Source of the DNA: Lachnospiraceae bacterium
GTDB lineage: Bacteria > Bacillota > Clostridia > Lachnospirales > Lachnospiraceae
Length of the DNA: 47,979 nucleotides
Assembly (NCBI GenBank): GCA_900757145.1
Contig: CAAEMT010000057.1
Coordinates: forward strand, 1 to 47,979
Reading direction: 5' to 3'
The notes beneath the pieces are model-generated. The model was not told the origin of the DNA. It ran no database searches and worked only from the letters and a program-made list of their open reading frames with translations. The position numbers and the translations under genes were made by a program. Positions 33,443 through 42,444 of the stretch are shown piece after piece; position 1 is the first letter of the stretch; the number at the start of each line of letters is the position of its first letter.

Positions 33443-35158
33443 ATGGAAGACAGAGAAAAACTGATGGAAATAGAAGAAAGGAAGGATGAGGCAGGACTTG
33501 GATGTCAGACCAAGAGAACTGTTTATGTGGTCGGGCATAAGAATCCCGATACAGACTCTATCTGTTCGGCGATTTCATATGCATATTTAAAAAACCAGAT
33601 CAGTCCGCAATATCAGTACGTGCCGGCAAGGGCAGGACAGATCAGCGCTGAGACGCAGTATGTTCTGGAGCGGTTTGGGATGGAACCGCCCGCTCTGCTT
33701 GAGAATATCGGAACGAGAGTAAAGGATATGGACATCCGTAACGTACCGGGGGTGCTTAGTAATATCTCGTTGAAACATGCTTGGACATTGATGATGACAC
33801 AGAATGTATTTACATTGCCGATTACGAATGAGAAAAATCAGCTGAAAGGCGTGATTACGACGAATGATATTGCGAAGTCCTACATGGAGGAGTATGACAG
33901 TGCGATTGTATCTGTAGCAAAGACTTCTTACCGAAACATTCTTGAAACGCTTGACGCCGAGATGATTGTCGGAGATCCGGATGGTTGTTTTGACAAAGGA
34001 AAGATCGTTATCGCAGCGGCGAATCCGGATGTGATGGAGGATTATATTGAAGAGCATGATATGGTCGTTCTGGGCAACCGCTATGAGTCGCAGCTTTGTG
34101 CGATCGAGATGCAGGCGGGATGTATCGTAGTCTGTCTGGGGGCGCCTGTGTCCCGCACGATCAAGAGGCTTGCGCAGGAGCGCAATTGCACGATCATCGT
34201 GACGCCTCTTGATACGTATGCGGTCGCAAGACTGATCAACCAGAGTATGCCGGTCGATTTCTTTATGAGAAAAGAAAATCTTGTGACCTTTCGTCTGGCG
34301 GACTATACAGAAATGATCCGTGATACGATGTCGAAAAAGAGGTATCGCGATTTTCCCATTCTTGATCGCTCCGGTCAGTATGTCGGAATGATTTCCAGAC
34401 GAAATCTGTTGGGTGTACACAAAAGAGGACTGATCTTAGTTGATCATAATGAAGTCTCACAGGCGGTTGATAATGTTCTGGACGCTGAGATTATGGAGAT
34501 TATCGATCATCACAGGCTAGGTTCTCTTGAGACGATGTCGCCTGTATATTTCAGAAATCAGCCGGTAGGATGTACGGCTACGATCATCTATCAGATATTT
34601 ATGGAGCAGGGCGTTTCCATTCCGGAAAATATCGCCGGACTTTTGTGCAGCGCGATTATTTCTGATACGCTGGTATTCCGTTCTCCGACGTGTACAGCGA
34701 TGGATGTAAATGCGGCGAGAGCGCTGGAAAAGATCGCAGGGATTGAATGTGAGACATATGCGCAAAAGATGTTTGCGGCAGGCAGTGATCTGAAATCAAA
34801 GACAGCGGAGGAAATTCTATATCAGGATTTTAAGCGGTTTGAGTTTGGAGACTACAATATCGGGATTGGACAGATTACCGCTATGAATGCAGAGGAGCTT
34901 CAGAATATTAAGCAGAGGCTGCTTCCGTACATACGCGAGGTGCATGAAAAAGATGATATGGATATGATATTCTTTATGCTGACGGATATCATAAAGGAAT
35001 CGACGGAGCTTCTATTCTGCGGAAAGAATTCTGCCGAGCTTGTGGAAGAGGCGTTCCATCAGAAAAACAGCGAGGAAGGCTGCGTGAATCTTTCGGGCGT
35101 TGTATCAAGAAAGAAACAGCTTGTACCGGCGTTTATGATGGCAATCAGCCAACTGTAG
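33443..35158 (+). CDS. CBS-domain manganese-dependent inorganic pyrophosphatase (family II)
   Basis: 571-residue DHH-superfamily pyrophosphatase hydrolysing PPi to phosphate. After a charged tail (1-25) comes the N-terminal part of the DHH domain with VVGHKNPDTDSICSA (H32, D36, D38 metal ligands). An inserted regulatory module follows: CBS 1 (about 80-130), DRTGG domain (about 130-240) and CBS 2 (about 255-310). The catalytic domain resumes with LVDHNEVSQAV and IIDHHRLG, then the DHHA2 domain (about 430-571). The insert senses adenine nucleotides in characterised homologues. ATG 33443 has TTGGAGG 5 nt upstream; the extra upstream codons lack a site. An in-frame Met at about 33464 is possible. 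Confidence 0.94.
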   Translation: MEDREKLMEIEERKDEAGLGCQTKRTVYVVGHKNPDTDSICSAISYAYLKNQISPQYQYVPARAGQISAETQYVLERFGMEPPALLENIGTRVKDMDIRNVPGVLSNISLKHAWTLMMTQNVFTLPITNEKNQLKGVITTNDIAKSYMEEYDSAIVSVAKTSYRNILETLDAEMIVGDPDGCFDKGKIVIAAANPDVMEDYIEEHDMVVLGNRYESQLCAIEMQAGCIVVCLGAPVSRTIKRLAQERNCTIIVTPLDTYAVARLINQSMPVDFFMRKENLVTFRLADYTEMIRDTMSKKRYRDFPILDRSGQYVGMISRRNLLGVHKRGLILVDHNEVSQAVDNVLDAEIMEIIDHHRLGSLETMSPVYFRNQPVGCTATIIYQIFMEQGVSIPENIAGLLCSAIISDTLVFRSPTCTAMDVNAARALEKIAGIECETYAQKMFAAGSDLKSKTAEEILYQDFKRFEFGDYNIGIGQITAMNAEELQNIKQRLLPYIREVHEKDDMDMIFFMLTDIIKESTELLFCGKNSAELVEEAFHQKNSEEGCVNLSGVVSRKKQLVPAFMMAISQL

Positions 35159-35240
35159 CGCAAAGATACAGGTTGTTTTCCAAACGGCTGGAAAAATTTA
35201 TTTTTATAACAAAGACAATTACAGAAAGCAGGTATGCGAT

Positions 35241-35816
35241 ATGGGGAGAGAGAGCTGGAGAGCAGGAAATATGCTCTATCCGCTTCCGGCGGTCATGGTA
35301 AGCTGTAAAAGACCGGGGGAAAAGCCGAATATCATTACTGTAGCGTGGACGGGTACTGTATGCAGTTCACCGGCCATGGTATCGATTTCCGTGCGGCCGG
35401 AGCGGTATTCTTACGATATTATAAAAGAGACAGGCGAATTTGTGATCAACCTGACAACAGAGAAGCTTGCGCGCGCGACGGACTACTGTGGCGTACGTTC
35501 CGGGAGGGATGTCGATAAGTTTGCCGAGATGAATCTCACGGCAGGAAGATCAGTGCATGTGGAAGCACCGTATATCGAGGAGTGTCCGGTGAATATCGAA
35601 TGCCGCGTACAGCAGATACTGGAGCTTGGCTCGCACCATATGTTTATAGCAGAGGTGCTGGGTGTGGACATTGATGACAGATATCTGGATGAGAAAGGCA
35701 AGTTTCGGCTCAATGAAGCAAATCCGATCGTTTACTCACACGGAGAGTATTTTGGAATCGGAAGAAAACTGGGAAGTTTTGGATATAGTGTACGGCGAAA
35801 ACAAAAGAAAAAATAA
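35241..35816 (+). CDS. Flavin reductase-like / flavoredoxin family protein
   Basis: 191 residues, FMN-binding split-barrel fold. The N-terminus LYPLPAVMVSCKRPGEKPNI and WTGTVCSSPAMVSISVRPER are the classic flavin reductase / flavoredoxin segments, and EFVINLTTEKLARATDYCGV follows. The C-terminal HGEYFGIGRKLGSFGYSVR is typical of the flavoredoxin group. It binds FMN and passes electrons to partner enzymes; partner and reductant are unknown. The Shine-Dalgarno site is weak (AAAGCAGG). A small hairpin with T-rich tail at about 35172-35207 separates it from the pyrophosphatase gene. Confidence 0.9.
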   Translation: MGRESWRAGNMLYPLPAVMVSCKRPGEKPNIITVAWTGTVCSSPAMVSISVRPERYSYDIIKETGEFVINLTTEKLARATDYCGVRSGRDVDKFAEMNLTAGRSVHVEAPYIEECPVNIECRVQQILELGSHHMFIAEVLGVDIDDRYLDEKGKFRLNEANPIVYSHGEYFGIGRKLGSFGYSVRRKQKKK

Positions 35817-35897
35817 TTTTTTCTCATAAAACACCGCAAAAAACGAAAAAAACCTGAGAGATATATACTGGCAATGTGACGAAAATATGAAATTTCA

Positions 35898-35925
35898 TTT
35901 ACAAATGACGAGAATGTGGTATACT
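35898..35925 (+). promoter_or_regulatory. Promoter of murA with structured leader
   Basis: TTTACA (35898-35903), 16-bp spacer, TATACT (35920-35925). The 120-nt leader contains a stem-loop in which CGGTA (35961-35965) pairs with TACCG (35991-35995), enclosing GGC-GTAAA-GCC (35974-35984). Confidence 0.6.
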
Positions 35926-36050
35926 GGAATCGTATTGGTTTATGGCTGATTACGTATTTTCGGTAGGATAAAGGGCGTAAAGCCTGTAGATACCGGGATT
36001 TAGATAAGGGAAAAGTATAGATAATTTAACAGAAACATTCGAGGTGTTTT

Positions 36051-37343
36051 ATGGAACAATATATTATCCGTGGCGGGAACCCACTTGTGGGAGAAGTGGA
36101 AATCAGTGGGGCTAAGAACGCTGCGCTGGGTATTCTTGCAGCTGCGATCATGACAGATGATACAGTACAGATAGAGAATCTTCCGAATGTCCGCGATATC
36201 AATGTGCTGCTTGAGGCTATGGAGAGCATCGGCGTCAAAGTCGAGCGTCTTTCCAGCCACGCTGTTCGTATGAACAGCGCACATATTGGTGAAGTAAGCG
36301 TTGATTACGAATACATTAAAAAAATCCGTGCGTCCTATTATTTGATAGGCGCGCTTCTTGGAAAATACAAGAAAGCAAAGGTGCCGCTTCCGGGAGGCTG
36401 CAATATCGGCAGCAGACCGATCGATCTTCATCTGAAGGGCTTTAAGATATTGGGTGCGCAGGTTACGATCCGCAACGGCTTTATCATTGCGGAGGCAGAG
36501 CATCTGCACAGCGGTCATATCTTCCTTGATACAGTTTCTGTAGGCGCTACGATCAATATCATGATGGCGGCGGCTATGGCGGAGGGATATACGGTCATTG
36601 AGAACTGCGCGCGTGAGCCGCATGTCGTAGACGTTGCGAACTTCTTAAACAGCATGGGAGCCAATATCAAGGGCGCAGGTACGGATGTGATCCGAATCCG
36701 CGGCGTACAGAAGCTTCACGGTACAGAATATCCGATCATCCCTGATCAGATCGAGGCAGGCACGTTTATGTTTGCAGCGGCAGCTACAAAAGGCGATGTT
36801 ATGGTGAAGAATGTGATCCCGAAGCATCTGGAGGCGACGACGGCGAAGCTTTTGGAGATCGGCTGTGAGGTCGAAGAGTTTGACAATGCAGTGAGAGTAG
36901 TCGCATCAAAGAGGCTTGGAAGCACAAATGTCAAGACACTTCCGTATCCGGGATATCCGACAGATATGCAGCCGCAGATCGGTGTGACGCTTGCACTGGC
37001 AAAGGGAACGAGCATTGTGACGGAAAGTATATTCGAGAATCGTTTCAAATATATGGATGAGCTTGCGCGTATGGGCGCAAACGTCCGTGTAGAGGGGAAT
37101 ACAGCGATTATCACAGGCGTAGAGAAGCTTGAGGGCGCACGTGTATCGGCGCCGGATCTTCGTGCAGGTGCCGCGCTTGTCATTGCGGCTCTGGCAGCAG
37201 AGGGTATTTCTACGATTGATGATATTGTATATATCCAGCGCGGATATGAAGAGTTTGAAGAGAAGCTTAGAAGTCTGGGTGCGGAGATAGAGCGTGTAAA
37301 CAGCGATAAGGAAGCACAGAAATTTATATTGAGGATCAGCTAA
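36051..37343 (+). CDS. murA: UDP-N-acetylglucosamine 1-carboxyvinyltransferase
   Basis: 430-residue MurA, catalysing enolpyruvyl transfer from PEP to UDP-GlcNAc, the first committed step of peptidoglycan synthesis. Seen are SGAKNAAL with K22, PGGCNIGSRPIDLH with the PEP-binding Cys117 (the residue attacked by fosfomycin; a Cys here means no natural Asp-type fosfomycin insensitivity), and PGYPTDMQPQ with the catalytic Asp. Length is normal. The ATG has CATTCGAGGTG, a modest ribosome site. It has its own promoter and a terminator right after the gene. Confidence 0.97.
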   Translation: MEQYIIRGGNPLVGEVEISGAKNAALGILAAAIMTDDTVQIENLPNVRDINVLLEAMESIGVKVERLSSHAVRMNSAHIGEVSVDYEYIKKIRASYYLIGALLGKYKKAKVPLPGGCNIGSRPIDLHLKGFKILGAQVTIRNGFIIAEAEHLHSGHIFLDTVSVGATINIMMAAAMAEGYTVIENCAREPHVVDVANFLNSMGANIKGAGTDVIRIRGVQKLHGTEYPIIPDQIEAGTFMFAAAATKGDVMVKNVIPKHLEATTAKLLEIGCEVEEFDNAVRVVASKRLGSTNVKTLPYPGYPTDMQPQIGVTLALAKGTSIVTESIFENRFKYMDELARMGANVRVEGNTAIITGVEKLEGARVSAPDLRAGAALVIAALAAEGISTIDDIVYIQRGYEEFEEKLRSLGAEIERVNSDKEAQKFILRIS

Positions 37344-37353
37344 AAAGGCCAAG

Positions 37354-37387
37354 GGGTGCTGCGGTGAACTGCGGCAGCCCCTTTTTG
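37354..37387 (+). terminator. Intrinsic terminator of murA
   Basis: GGGG-T-GCTGC (37354-37363) pairs with GCAGCCCC at the other arm, then TTTTT at 37383-37387. The stem begins 11 bp after the murA stop codon. Confidence 0.85.
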
Positions 37388-37406
37388 TGATAAGGAGGGA
37401 AATAGA

Positions 37407-39707
37407 ATGATAAAATTGCATGAAACAGGCGCATATCTGCTAAACGGTACAGAAATTGTGTGTGATACTGCTGAGGCTGCGGCAGCGCTTAAGAGCAGAC
37501 TCGGAGATCATGTGCCGACAAAAGAAGAGGCGGCAAAGAATACGATCGCATGGTCGATTCTGGAATCACATAATACTTCCGGAAATATGGATAAGCTGAA
37601 GATCAAATTCGACAAGCTTACTTCCCATGATATTACCTTTGTCGGGATTATCCAGACGGCAAGAGCGTCGGGACTGGAAAAATTCCCTGTGCCGTATGTG
37701 CTGACGAACTGTCACAATTCTCTGTGCGCAGTAGGCGGCACGATCAATGAAGATGACCATATGTTTGGACTGACCTGCGCAAAGAAGTACGGCGGAGTAT
37801 ACGTTCCGCCGCATCAGGCTGTCATCCATCAGTTTGCGCGTGAGATGCTTGCCTGTGGCGGAAGCATGATCCTTGGTTCGGATTCTCATACACGATATGG
37901 AGCTCTTGGAACAATGGCTATGGGAGAGGGTGGACCGGAGCTTGTTAAGCAGCTTCTTGGACAGACGTACGACATCAATATGCCGGGAGTGATCGGTATT
38001 TATCTGACAGGAAAGCCGGTGCCCGGTGTGGGACCTCAGGACGTAGCTCTTGCGATCATTGGCGCGGTATTTGCAAACGGATATGTAAATAATAAAGTAA
38101 TGGAGTTTGTCGGACCGGGTGTGGAGAGCCTGAGCGCTGATTTCCGTATCGGTGTTGACGTTATGACGACAGAGACAACGTGTCTGTCCTCGATTTGGAA
38201 AACGGATGACAGGATCAAAGAATTCTATGAAATTCACGGAAGAAGCGCAGATTATAAGGAGCTGAATCCGGGTGCGGTGGCATATTATGACGGAATGGTC
38301 GAGGTGGATTTAAGCGAGATCCGGCCTATGATCGCCATGCCGTTCCATCCGAGCAATACATATACGATCGAGGAGCTGAATGCAAATCTCATGGATATCC
38401 TCGATGATGTAGAGAAGAGAGCGCAGGTGAGCCTTGACGGAGCTGTTGACTTTACTCTGAAAAATAAGGTGCGAGACGGCAGACTGTATGTAGATCAGGG
38501 TATTATCGCGGGCTGCGCAGGCGGCGGATTTGAGAATATCTGTGACGCGGCTGATATCTTAAAGGGCAAATTTATCGGTGCGGATGAGTTTACCTTAAGC
38601 GTATATCCGGCAAGTACGCCGATTTATATGGAGCTTGCGAAGAACGGCCGTCTGGCTGATCTGATCCAGAGCGGAGCAGTAGTAAAAACGGCGTTCTGCG
38701 GTCCGTGCTTTGGCGCGGGAGACACACCGGCAAACAATGGATTCAGTATCCGCCATTCAACGAGAAATTTCCCGAACCGCGAGGGCTCGAAGCTGCAGAG
38801 CGGACAGATCGCGTCTGTTGCGCTGATGGATGCGCGTTCCATTGCGGCAACAGCGGCGAACAGGGGATATCTGACTGCGGCAACTGATATTGATGCTGAT
38901 TACGGCAAGCCGAAATACTTCTTTGACAGCAGTATTTATGCAAACCGTGTGTTTGACAGCCACGGCGTGGCAGATCCGTTGGTAGAGATCAAGTTCGGAC
39001 CGAATATCAAGGACTGGCCGGCAATGGCAGAGCTTCCGGAAAATCTGATCCTAAAGGTCGTATCTGAAATCCATGATCCGGTAACGACAACAGATGAGCT
39101 TATTCCGTCCGGCGAGACATCCTCCTATCGCTCCAATCCGCTGGGTCTGGCAGAGTTTACACTTTCCAGAAAGGATCCGGCATATGTAGGACTTGCAAAA
39201 GAAGTTCAGAAGGCAGAGAAGGCGCGCGAGGCGGGCGAAAGCATGGAGAGCGCTTTATCTGAGCTTGCTCCGGTACTTGAGGCAGTCAGAAGCACGGATG
39301 GATTTGCGGGCGTTTGTGAGGCAAATACGGGCGTTGGAAGCACGATATTCGCAGTGAAGCCGGGAGACGGATCAGCCAGAGAGCAGGCGGCTTCTTGCCA
39401 GAAGGTACTTGGAGGCTGGGCAAACATCGCGAATGGCTATGCAACGAAGCGCTACCGTTCCAATCTGATCAACTGGGGTATGCTTCCGTTCCTCATCGAT
39501 GAGGGAGAGCTTCCGTTTTCTAATAAGGATTATCTCTTCGTTCCGGGAATCCGTACTGCGGTGCAGAACAAAGCGACAGAGATTACGGCGTATGTCGTAA
39601 AGGATGGGGCATTAAAGGAATTTGCGCTTAAGCTTGGAGAGATGACAGACGATGAAAGACAGATCATCCTGGACGGATGCCTGATCAATTATAACAGAGT
39701 AAAATAA
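37407..39707 (+). CDS. Aconitase-family hydratase (YbhJ-like)
   Basis: 766 residues, an iron-sulfur hydratase of the aconitase superfamily. Cluster-ligand regions are GIIAGCAGGGFEN (equivalent to SCTNS in aconitase) and KTAFCGPCFGAGDTPANNGF (CGPC-type pair). GSDSHTRYGALGTMAMGEGG matches the substrate Asp-His signature. A swivel domain follows from about 560. Size and motif variants fit the YbhJ-like group rather than AcnA or AcnB, so the substrate may not be citrate. The ATG has AAGGAGGGAAATAG upstream. It ends 50 bp before a bidirectional terminator. No other TCA-cycle gene is in the window. Confidence 0.85.
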   Translation: MIKLHETGAYLLNGTEIVCDTAEAAAALKSRLGDHVPTKEEAAKNTIAWSILESHNTSGNMDKLKIKFDKLTSHDITFVGIIQTARASGLEKFPVPYVLTNCHNSLCAVGGTINEDDHMFGLTCAKKYGGVYVPPHQAVIHQFAREMLACGGSMILGSDSHTRYGALGTMAMGEGGPELVKQLLGQTYDINMPGVIGIYLTGKPVPGVGPQDVALAIIGAVFANGYVNNKVMEFVGPGVESLSADFRIGVDVMTTETTCLSSIWKTDDRIKEFYEIHGRSADYKELNPGAVAYYDGMVEVDLSEIRPMIAMPFHPSNTYTIEELNANLMDILDDVEKRAQVSLDGAVDFTLKNKVRDGRLYVDQGIIAGCAGGGFENICDAADILKGKFIGADEFTLSVYPASTPIYMELAKNGRLADLIQSGAVVKTAFCGPCFGAGDTPANNGFSIRHSTRNFPNREGSKLQSGQIASVALMDARSIAATAANRGYLTAATDIDADYGKPKYFFDSSIYANRVFDSHGVADPLVEIKFGPNIKDWPAMAELPENLILKVVSEIHDPVTTTDELIPSGETSSYRSNPLGLAEFTLSRKDPAYVGLAKEVQKAEKAREAGESMESALSELAPVLEAVRSTDGFAGVCEANTGVGSTIFAVKPGDGSAREQAASCQKVLGGWANIANGYATKRYRSNLINWGMLPFLIDEGELPFSNKDYLFVPGIRTAVQNKATEITAYVVKDGALKEFALKLGEMTDDERQIILDGCLINYNRVK

Positions 39708-39751
39708 TCAATGCTTCTATAGAGAAGTATAAATAAGAGAAGTACAAAAGT

Positions 39752-39818
39752 AAAAACCGGTCGCTGCGAAGCTTTTCCGAAGGATTTTCGGTACAAGGCT
39801 TCACAGCGGCCGGTTTAT
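39752..39818. terminator. Bidirectional terminator between hydratase and sulfation operon
   Basis: A 19-bp stem: AAACCGGTCGCTGCGAAGC (39754-39772) against GCTTCACAGCGGCCGGTTT (39798-39816), with a few G-U/mismatch pairs and a small inner CCGA/TCGG hairpin. It is flanked by TAAAAA on the left and TTTATTTTG on the right, so it can stop transcription from both sides. Confidence 0.85.
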
Positions 39819-39837
39819 TTTGTCATAGGAAAGCTCC

Positions 39838-40971
39838 TTACTCTCTTCCAAGCAGCTTTTTCCCAATCTGCTTTATACGATGTGTGAGACAGTTCTTTTC
39901 CATCTTTTTTTCCAATTTTTCTATCTGCAGTTTCAGCTCTTTGTTTTTTGTATCGACCTTTTGAAGCGATCGTCCGAGTACAAGAAGCGTATCGCGCAAA
40001 AGGTCCTCCTGGCTTACCTGCTCGTGCGGCAATTCCTGAAGCGGTTCGTAAAACAGGATTCCGTCGGAGCGTCCGAGGTATTCGGAAGCAAGGCGGCTGT
40101 TGGAAGCGGCAAAATGGGCGAGGAACGCTTCCTGGTCACCGGGCTCGAACAGTGTCTGCTTCTGACTGGTCTGCGAGGGAAGATTAAGTTCCTGTGTTTC
40201 ACGGATGCTCTGCGAAAGCGATGGCGTATCTTTGATACTCTGTGGAAGCGTGTTCAAGCGACGGCGTATTTCGAGGTACGTTCCGCTTAGAGAACGATTC
40301 ATCGTCCTTTCACTTTCTGTAAAGCCATCCGATACAGAAAGATCGAAAATAGTAAGAAAATCAGAGCAGAGTGTATGCCCGAAGCCTTCGTACTGACACT
40401 TTTCGTAAATTCGTATAATAAGATTGTCTCTGCCGATCGCGTCGGAGATCTTATTAAGTGAATCGTAAAAATCAAGCGGATATTTGTTCTGTCGGAGCGT
40501 ATCGAGAAATTCATAAAAGGAGAACGTCTCACCGGTTTTTATACGCTGACGATAGCGTGACTGCACAAATTCATCCTGACGGCGCAGATAGACGATCACC
40601 TTGAGTTCCATGCCGCGGCTGGCCAAATCCTGTTTTACAGTCGGCAGGAAGTCGCTGTGCCGATTACAGATGCGCCATATAAGTTCATCTGAGAGAAGAA
40701 TTTTCCCGTATTCTTCTGACAGTGCGGCGAGCCGATCAAGAGCAGTGTAATACTCCTCCTGCGGCATAAATGACGCGGTATGCGGTGCTGTATCGTAAGA
40801 TGCGATCAGAAAATGCGCATTGCGGTTAGCGAGGATGTTCGGATAGCGAAATCCAAGATCAGGAAAGCAGATACCGCTGCGGGCAAGCGCAGCCTCGTTT
40901 GCACGAAGAAAGCTTTGCAGCGCGGTTGTTCCTGTTTTGGGAAGTCCAATATGTAAAAAAACGGTTTTCAT
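39838..40971 (-). CDS. PAPS-dependent sulfotransferase, last gene of sulfation operon
   Basis: 377-residue cytosolic sulfotransferase with no membrane segment. The 5'-phosphosulfate loop is GLPKTGTT (9-16) after HI; the 3'-phosphate motif is VYLRRQDEFVQSRY (127-140) with R130, R131, Q132, D133 and S138. The C-terminus (about 335-377) is a charged coiled coil (KELKLQIEKLEKKMEK). ATG 40971 is chosen because AAGGGGATTTTT lies directly upstream; an earlier Met would add ten residues. It is separated from the transporter gene by 68 bp. Sequence is about equally distant from the other two sulfotransferases outside the motifs. The acceptor is unknown. Confidence 0.88.
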   Translation of the reverse strand: MKTVFLHIGLPKTGTTALQSFLRANEAALARSGICFPDLGFRYPNILANRNAHFLIASYDTAPHTASFMPQEEYYTALDRLAALSEEYGKILLSDELIWRICNRHSDFLPTVKQDLASRGMELKVIVYLRRQDEFVQSRYRQRIKTGETFSFYEFLDTLRQNKYPLDFYDSLNKISDAIGRDNLIIRIYEKCQYEGFGHTLCSDFLTIFDLSVSDGFTESERTMNRSLSGTYLEIRRRLNTLPQSIKDTPSLSQSIRETQELNLPSQTSQKQTLFEPGDQEAFLAHFAASNSRLASEYLGRSDGILFYEPLQELPHEQVSQEDLLRDTLLVLGRSLQKVDTKNKELKLQIEKLEKKMEKNCLTHRIKQIGKKLLGRE

Positions 40972-41039
40972 AAAAATCCCCTTATATAAACTTAATTTCA
41001 TAAGTATTATATAAGAGGATTTTGAGAGAAATATGAAGC

Positions 41040-42422
41040 TTAATGTTTTTGTCTGCGCGACATATAAAAAATTCCCGAAACAACGAGAAGAGTCACGATC
41101 AGAGTAAGGATCGAAGGACGGCCGTTTTGGATCGGCGCGCGGATTGCAGAAATATATAATGACAAAGCGACATTGACGAGAAGTCCTGAGATGATCGGAC
41201 GGATAAAATGCTTAATTGCAGCAAAGATCCTCAGATTTTCGTACTTTTCGTAAATTGCCCATACAAGTGTGTAGATCATACCGGAGGCTGATACACTACA
41301 GGCAAAACCGCAGACCGCTATCCATATACCATCCAGAACAGAGTGGGATATTCCGTATCCGAGATAATATCCAACCCCCGTCAGGATCTTGCAGAGGATC
41401 GAGCCGGGAAGCGCATTTGCGACAGTTACGATGTTTCCATAAAAGTCTGCATGAGTAATCTGTCCGCTCTCGACAAACATTCCCTGCGCAACAGACAGAT
41501 AAGCATCGCCGCCGCCAAAGGACATCACAGAAGACAGAAAGCCATTTCCGAGGAAACGCAGGGAATCCAGTGTCAGAATGATTGCCGGAAGTGACAGGAT
41601 AAGAGTAAATACAAGCCATGAAGCAAGTGATCCGAAAAGCTTTTTCAGCGGAAAACTCATTTGGTGCTTTGCTTTTGCGACCGTCCGATAAAAGCCATGG
41701 ATTGCAAGTGCCGTCATCAAAAGTGCGATAAACGGAGTCCATGAGGCGGGCAGGAGATGTGCTTTTCCTGCGCACAGATAATAAACCAGCGTGATCATCA
41801 ATGCCGGTATACTGCGGCGGATCATACGCAGCTGTCCCTGTGTAAAAAGGATTACAAAGAAAGCTGAACCAAGCACCTGCACAACGGACAGCGAAAAAAC
41901 CGGCGTGACGGAAAGATGCAGGAGCTGGTAGATATTTTTTTCACCTGATACGGCAAAGACGGCAAGCATCATAAAAAGATAGAGAAATGCTTCGTTTCTG
42001 TCTTTTGCCTGCTTCAGTGTATTGAGCACATACTGCGCAAGAAGATAAATGATAAAAACAGAGATTCCGGCCGATAAAAATCCGATCTGCGTACGCATCG
42101 AATCACTCATGCCGGAAAAAAGTACAAGCAAAAAGAGTGTCAGGAGAGCGCCCGGCAAAGCCATTGCGGTGGCTGCGGCAATCATTCCGCGGTTACCGGC
42201 AGTCTCTCTGCCGATTCCGGTAGCGACTTCTACAGGAAGAGCGCCAGGAGTGATGCTGGCTATCATGACATCTCTGTTAAATTCTTCTTCTGTAACGATT
42301 TTTGACTGTTCGACAACCTCGTGCTCGATGACGGGAATAAGTGCTGTCCCGCCACCGAATCCGATTGCGCCGATTTTGAACATGGCAGAAGCCATAGAAA
42401 AAAGGGTGCTGTTGTTTTTCAT
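41040..42422 (-). CDS. CHR (chromate/sulfate) family transporter
   Basis: 460-residue polytopic protein of the ChrA family. It has two homologous halves: FKIGAIGFGGGTALIPVIE near residue 16, and FLSSVMSFGGGDAYLSVAQG near residue 300, with matching ITPGALPVEVATGIG and NALPGSILCKILTGVGYYLG segments. CHR proteins were first known as chromate exporters and are structurally related to sulfate carriers. Here it sits between two sulfotransferase genes in an operon with sulfate-activating enzymes. Sulfate uptake is therefore the more natural guess than chromate resistance (inference). ATG 42422 has poor Shine-Dalgarno sequence, and translation may depend on the upstream gene 23 nt away. Confidence 0.85.
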   Translation of the reverse strand: MKNNSTLFSMASAMFKIGAIGFGGGTALIPVIEHEVVEQSKIVTEEEFNRDVMIASITPGALPVEVATGIGRETAGNRGMIAAATAMALPGALLTLFLLVLFSGMSDSMRTQIGFLSAGISVFIIYLLAQYVLNTLKQAKDRNEAFLYLFMMLAVFAVSGEKNIYQLLHLSVTPVFSLSVVQVLGSAFFVILFTQGQLRMIRRSIPALMITLVYYLCAGKAHLLPASWTPFIALLMTALAIHGFYRTVAKAKHQMSFPLKKLFGSLASWLVFTLILSLPAIILTLDSLRFLGNGFLSSVMSFGGGDAYLSVAQGMFVESGQITHADFYGNIVTVANALPGSILCKILTGVGYYLGYGISHSVLDGIWIAVCGFACSVSASGMIYTLVWAIYEKYENLRIFAAIKHFIRPIISGLLVNVALSLYISAIRAPIQNGRPSILTLIVTLLVVSGIFYMSRRQKH

Positions 42423-42444
42423 ATTTTTGTCTGTAATTTTCTGA

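Noticed and set aside
35960..35996. c-di-GMP-I riboswitch upstream of murA
   Set aside because: Only a GGGCGTAAAGCC-like arm is present; the GCAAA-containing partner arm and tetraloop-receptor parts are missing.
41040..42422. Chromate resistance determinant
   Set aside because: No chromate-responsive regulator or ChrB is present; operon context points to sulfate metabolism.
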